Position numbers and translations under genes: made by a program. A model generated the notes under the pieces. It was not told the origin of the DNA and did no database searches. It saw only the letters and a program-made list of their open reading frames with translations. Source: Anaerolineae bacterium (GTDB taxonomy: Bacteria; Chloroflexota; Anaerolineae; 4572-78; J111). From it: a stretch of 14,994 nt of DNA. Location of the stretch: assembly GCA_023151115.1 (NCBI GenBank), contig JAKLJP010000090.1, forward strand, positions 1 to 14,994. Direction: 5' to 3'. Numbering within the stretch: position 1 is the stretch's first letter; every line of letters starts with the position of its first letter. Shown in pieces: positions 14,064 through 14,994 of this stretch.

Positions 14064-14311
14064 TCCTCAATCCTATCCTTTCAAATTAAATACTTCTTTA
14101 CAACTTTTGGATGATGTGTCTTTGGCCCGAATAGGGTATACTCTTTTGCGGAAGTCTGCCCTGGCTATGATAGCCATGATCCTAATTCTTTCCCCCTGAT
14201 CGCCCCTCCCTGACCCAAATTTATTATTTGACAAATTACTTTGCGCCAAGTATATTTAGCGCCATTAAATATTCTTTGCAAAAAATTATTCTAGTTGAAG
14301 GGCAGGTTTCT
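14064..14311 (+). other. Intergenic region before the MarR-type gene
   Basis: No coding frame is supported. TATACT at 14137-14142 is a stray -10-like word without a good -35. TGGCTA (14162-14167) and TAGCCA (14171-14176) form a 6-bp hairpin with a 3-nt loop and no T tract. The promoter of the MarR-type gene is at 14228-14256, and GCGCCA occurs at 14243-14248 and 14259-14264 (16 bp apart), flanking and overlapping the -10, a possible site for a regulator. Confidence 0.5.
14228..14256 (+). promoter_or_regulatory. Near-consensus sigma-70 promoter of the MarR-type gene
   Basis: TTGACA (14228-14233), 17-bp spacer, TATATT (14251-14256). Transcription should start near 14263, leaving a leader of about 49 nt before ATG 14312. 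This shows that the upstream TTG at 14228 is part of the -35 and not a start codon. Confidence 0.8.
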
Positions 14312-14884
14312 ATGACGGAGGTTACACCCTCCAGAGAAGAGCGAGTTAAAGCGATTCATGATGCTTTTATCGCTCTGATGTGGATATCCAAGCGGCAATT
14401 TGCGCATCGCCTCCAGGCGTTTGGACTAACCCAACCGCAGTTTATGACCCTGGCAACGCTGACGGCGCACAAAGAAGCTTGCACCATGAGCGACTTGATC
14501 CATGTGACCTTTCAAGATGCGCCGACGATGACCGGCGTCATTGACCGGCTGGTAAAAATGAAACTGGTCGAACGAACCCGGACTGAGACGGATCGTCGGG
14601 TGGTGCTGGTAAAGGCTACCTCCGCCGGAATTGATTTGGTCAAGCAGATCGAGACACAAACGCTTTGTGATGCTACCAACGGTTTTGCCAATCTGACCGA
14701 TGAGGAGTTGAGCGCTCTTGAGCAGCTTTTGCACTTTATTTTGCGGATGCATTTGCGGCGAACGCTTTCATCACCAGAGGCCGATCTTGAGGCCGAGTTG
14801 GAAAAATTAAAGCTTTTTGGGCGTGATTTAATTCATTATGCCAAGTTAGAACAGAATAAAATAAATAGTCAGGGACCGCCGTAA
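14312..14884 (+). CDS. MarR-family winged-helix transcriptional regulator
   Basis: A 190-residue regulator counted from ATG 14312, which has AGGGCAGG just upstream (14299-14306) and lies downstream of the promoter. A winged-helix MarR core (about 15-140) is visible: FGLTQPQFMTLATL, the recognition region MSDLIHVTFQDAPTMTGVIDRLVKMKLVERTRTETDRRVVLVKATSAG with the DRR wing signature, and a dimerising helix with LTDEELSALEQLLHFILRM. A charged C-terminal extension of about 40 residues follows. MarR proteins commonly repress their own gene and a neighbouring transporter or enzyme gene and respond to small aromatic or oxidative signals; the ligand here is unknown. The likely target lies to the right, beyond the window. 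Confidence 0.92.
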   Translation: MTEVTPSREERVKAIHDAFIALMWISKRQFAHRLQAFGLTQPQFMTLATLTAHKEACTMSDLIHVTFQDAPTMTGVIDRLVKMKLVERTRTETDRRVVLVKATSAGIDLVKQIETQTLCDATNGFANLTDEELSALEQLLHFILRMHLRRTLSSPEADLEAELEKLKLFGRDLIHYAKLEQNKINSQGPP

Positions 14885-14954
14885 ATCTTTAAGCTTATTG
14901 TTATTGACTGACCATTGCATCTGTGACAAGTTAAGGGTTCAAAGAAAAAGTCAA

Positions 14955-14994
14955 ATGGGGAAAGGAGATAAATCAAGTCGAGAAATCGGTTTAC
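14955..14994 (+). CDS. Possible start of a further gene, cut by the window edge
   Basis: ATG 14955 opens a frame that reads MGKGDKSSREIGL to the edge without a stop. The upstream AAAGAAAAAG is a poor ribosome site. An AAAGGAG at 14961-14967 could instead serve a start beyond the window. Too short to identify. Confidence 0.25.
   Translation, partial: MGKGDKSSREIGL

Noticed and set aside
14228..14311. TTG start giving the MarR-type protein 28 more residues
   Set aside because: The TTG is part of a near-consensus -35 (TTGACA) with a matching -10, so this stretch is promoter and leader.
14955..14994. Ribosomal protein bTHX, suggested by the opening MGKGDK
   Set aside because: The match stops after six residues; the expected Arg/Lys-rich continuation is absent, so it is left as an unidentified possible gene start.

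Overview
The window looks like a piece of chromosome from a Chloroflexota bacterium, probably Anaerolineae-like. This is inferred from style, not from a marker gene: a long sensor kinase of the CACHE-HAMP-GAF-GAF-GAF-HisKA_3 type, a surface protein with SH3 and PA14 domains and a long Thr/Pro tail, a Tat-type lipoprotein solute-binding protein, and word-repeat palindromes between genes. Genes look GC-rich; the intergenic regions are clearly AT-rich. There is no tRNA, rRNA, CRISPR array, transposase or phage gene.

Left part (1-6900) is a signalling locus. An OmpR/PhoB-type response regulator (336-1043, minus) diverges from a plus-strand operon. That operon holds a Tat/lipoprotein solute-binding protein (1362-2759), a 1097-residue membrane sensor kinase (2768-6061) and a NarL/LuxR-type regulator (6058-6723, overlapping the kinase by ATGA), and it ends at a strong terminator near 6870. 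No ABC permease or ATPase accompanies the binding protein, so it may feed a ligand signal to the kinase as a three-component system. The divergent region 1044-1361 carries two copies of a 30-bp element. Each copy combines paired GTTTGA half-sites 11 bp apart with an extended -10 facing the OmpR-type gene.

Middle part (6724-10944) holds a stand-alone receiver protein (7014-7454), an unrecognised 138-residue ORF whose end lies in a repeat (7623-8039), and a 733-residue surface protein (8467-10668) with a DN-repeat linker between two PA14 domains. A two-hairpin-plus-promoter module of about 100 nt occurs twice with nearly identical spacing, just upstream of the receiver gene (6805-6929) and of the surface-protein gene (8273-8395). 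Word-repeat palindromes lie at 7954-8128.

Right part (10945-14994) looks like ordinary metabolism and regulation. A PLP-dependent decarboxylase and a DUF1028 Ntn-hydrolase-like protein lie in tandem on the minus strand, separated by another palindrome. The divergent RNA 2',3'-cyclic phosphodiesterase (ThpR) gene has an extended -10 so close to its ATG that the mRNA is probably leaderless. A MarR-family regulator with a near-consensus promoter follows, and the window may end in the first codons of another gene.
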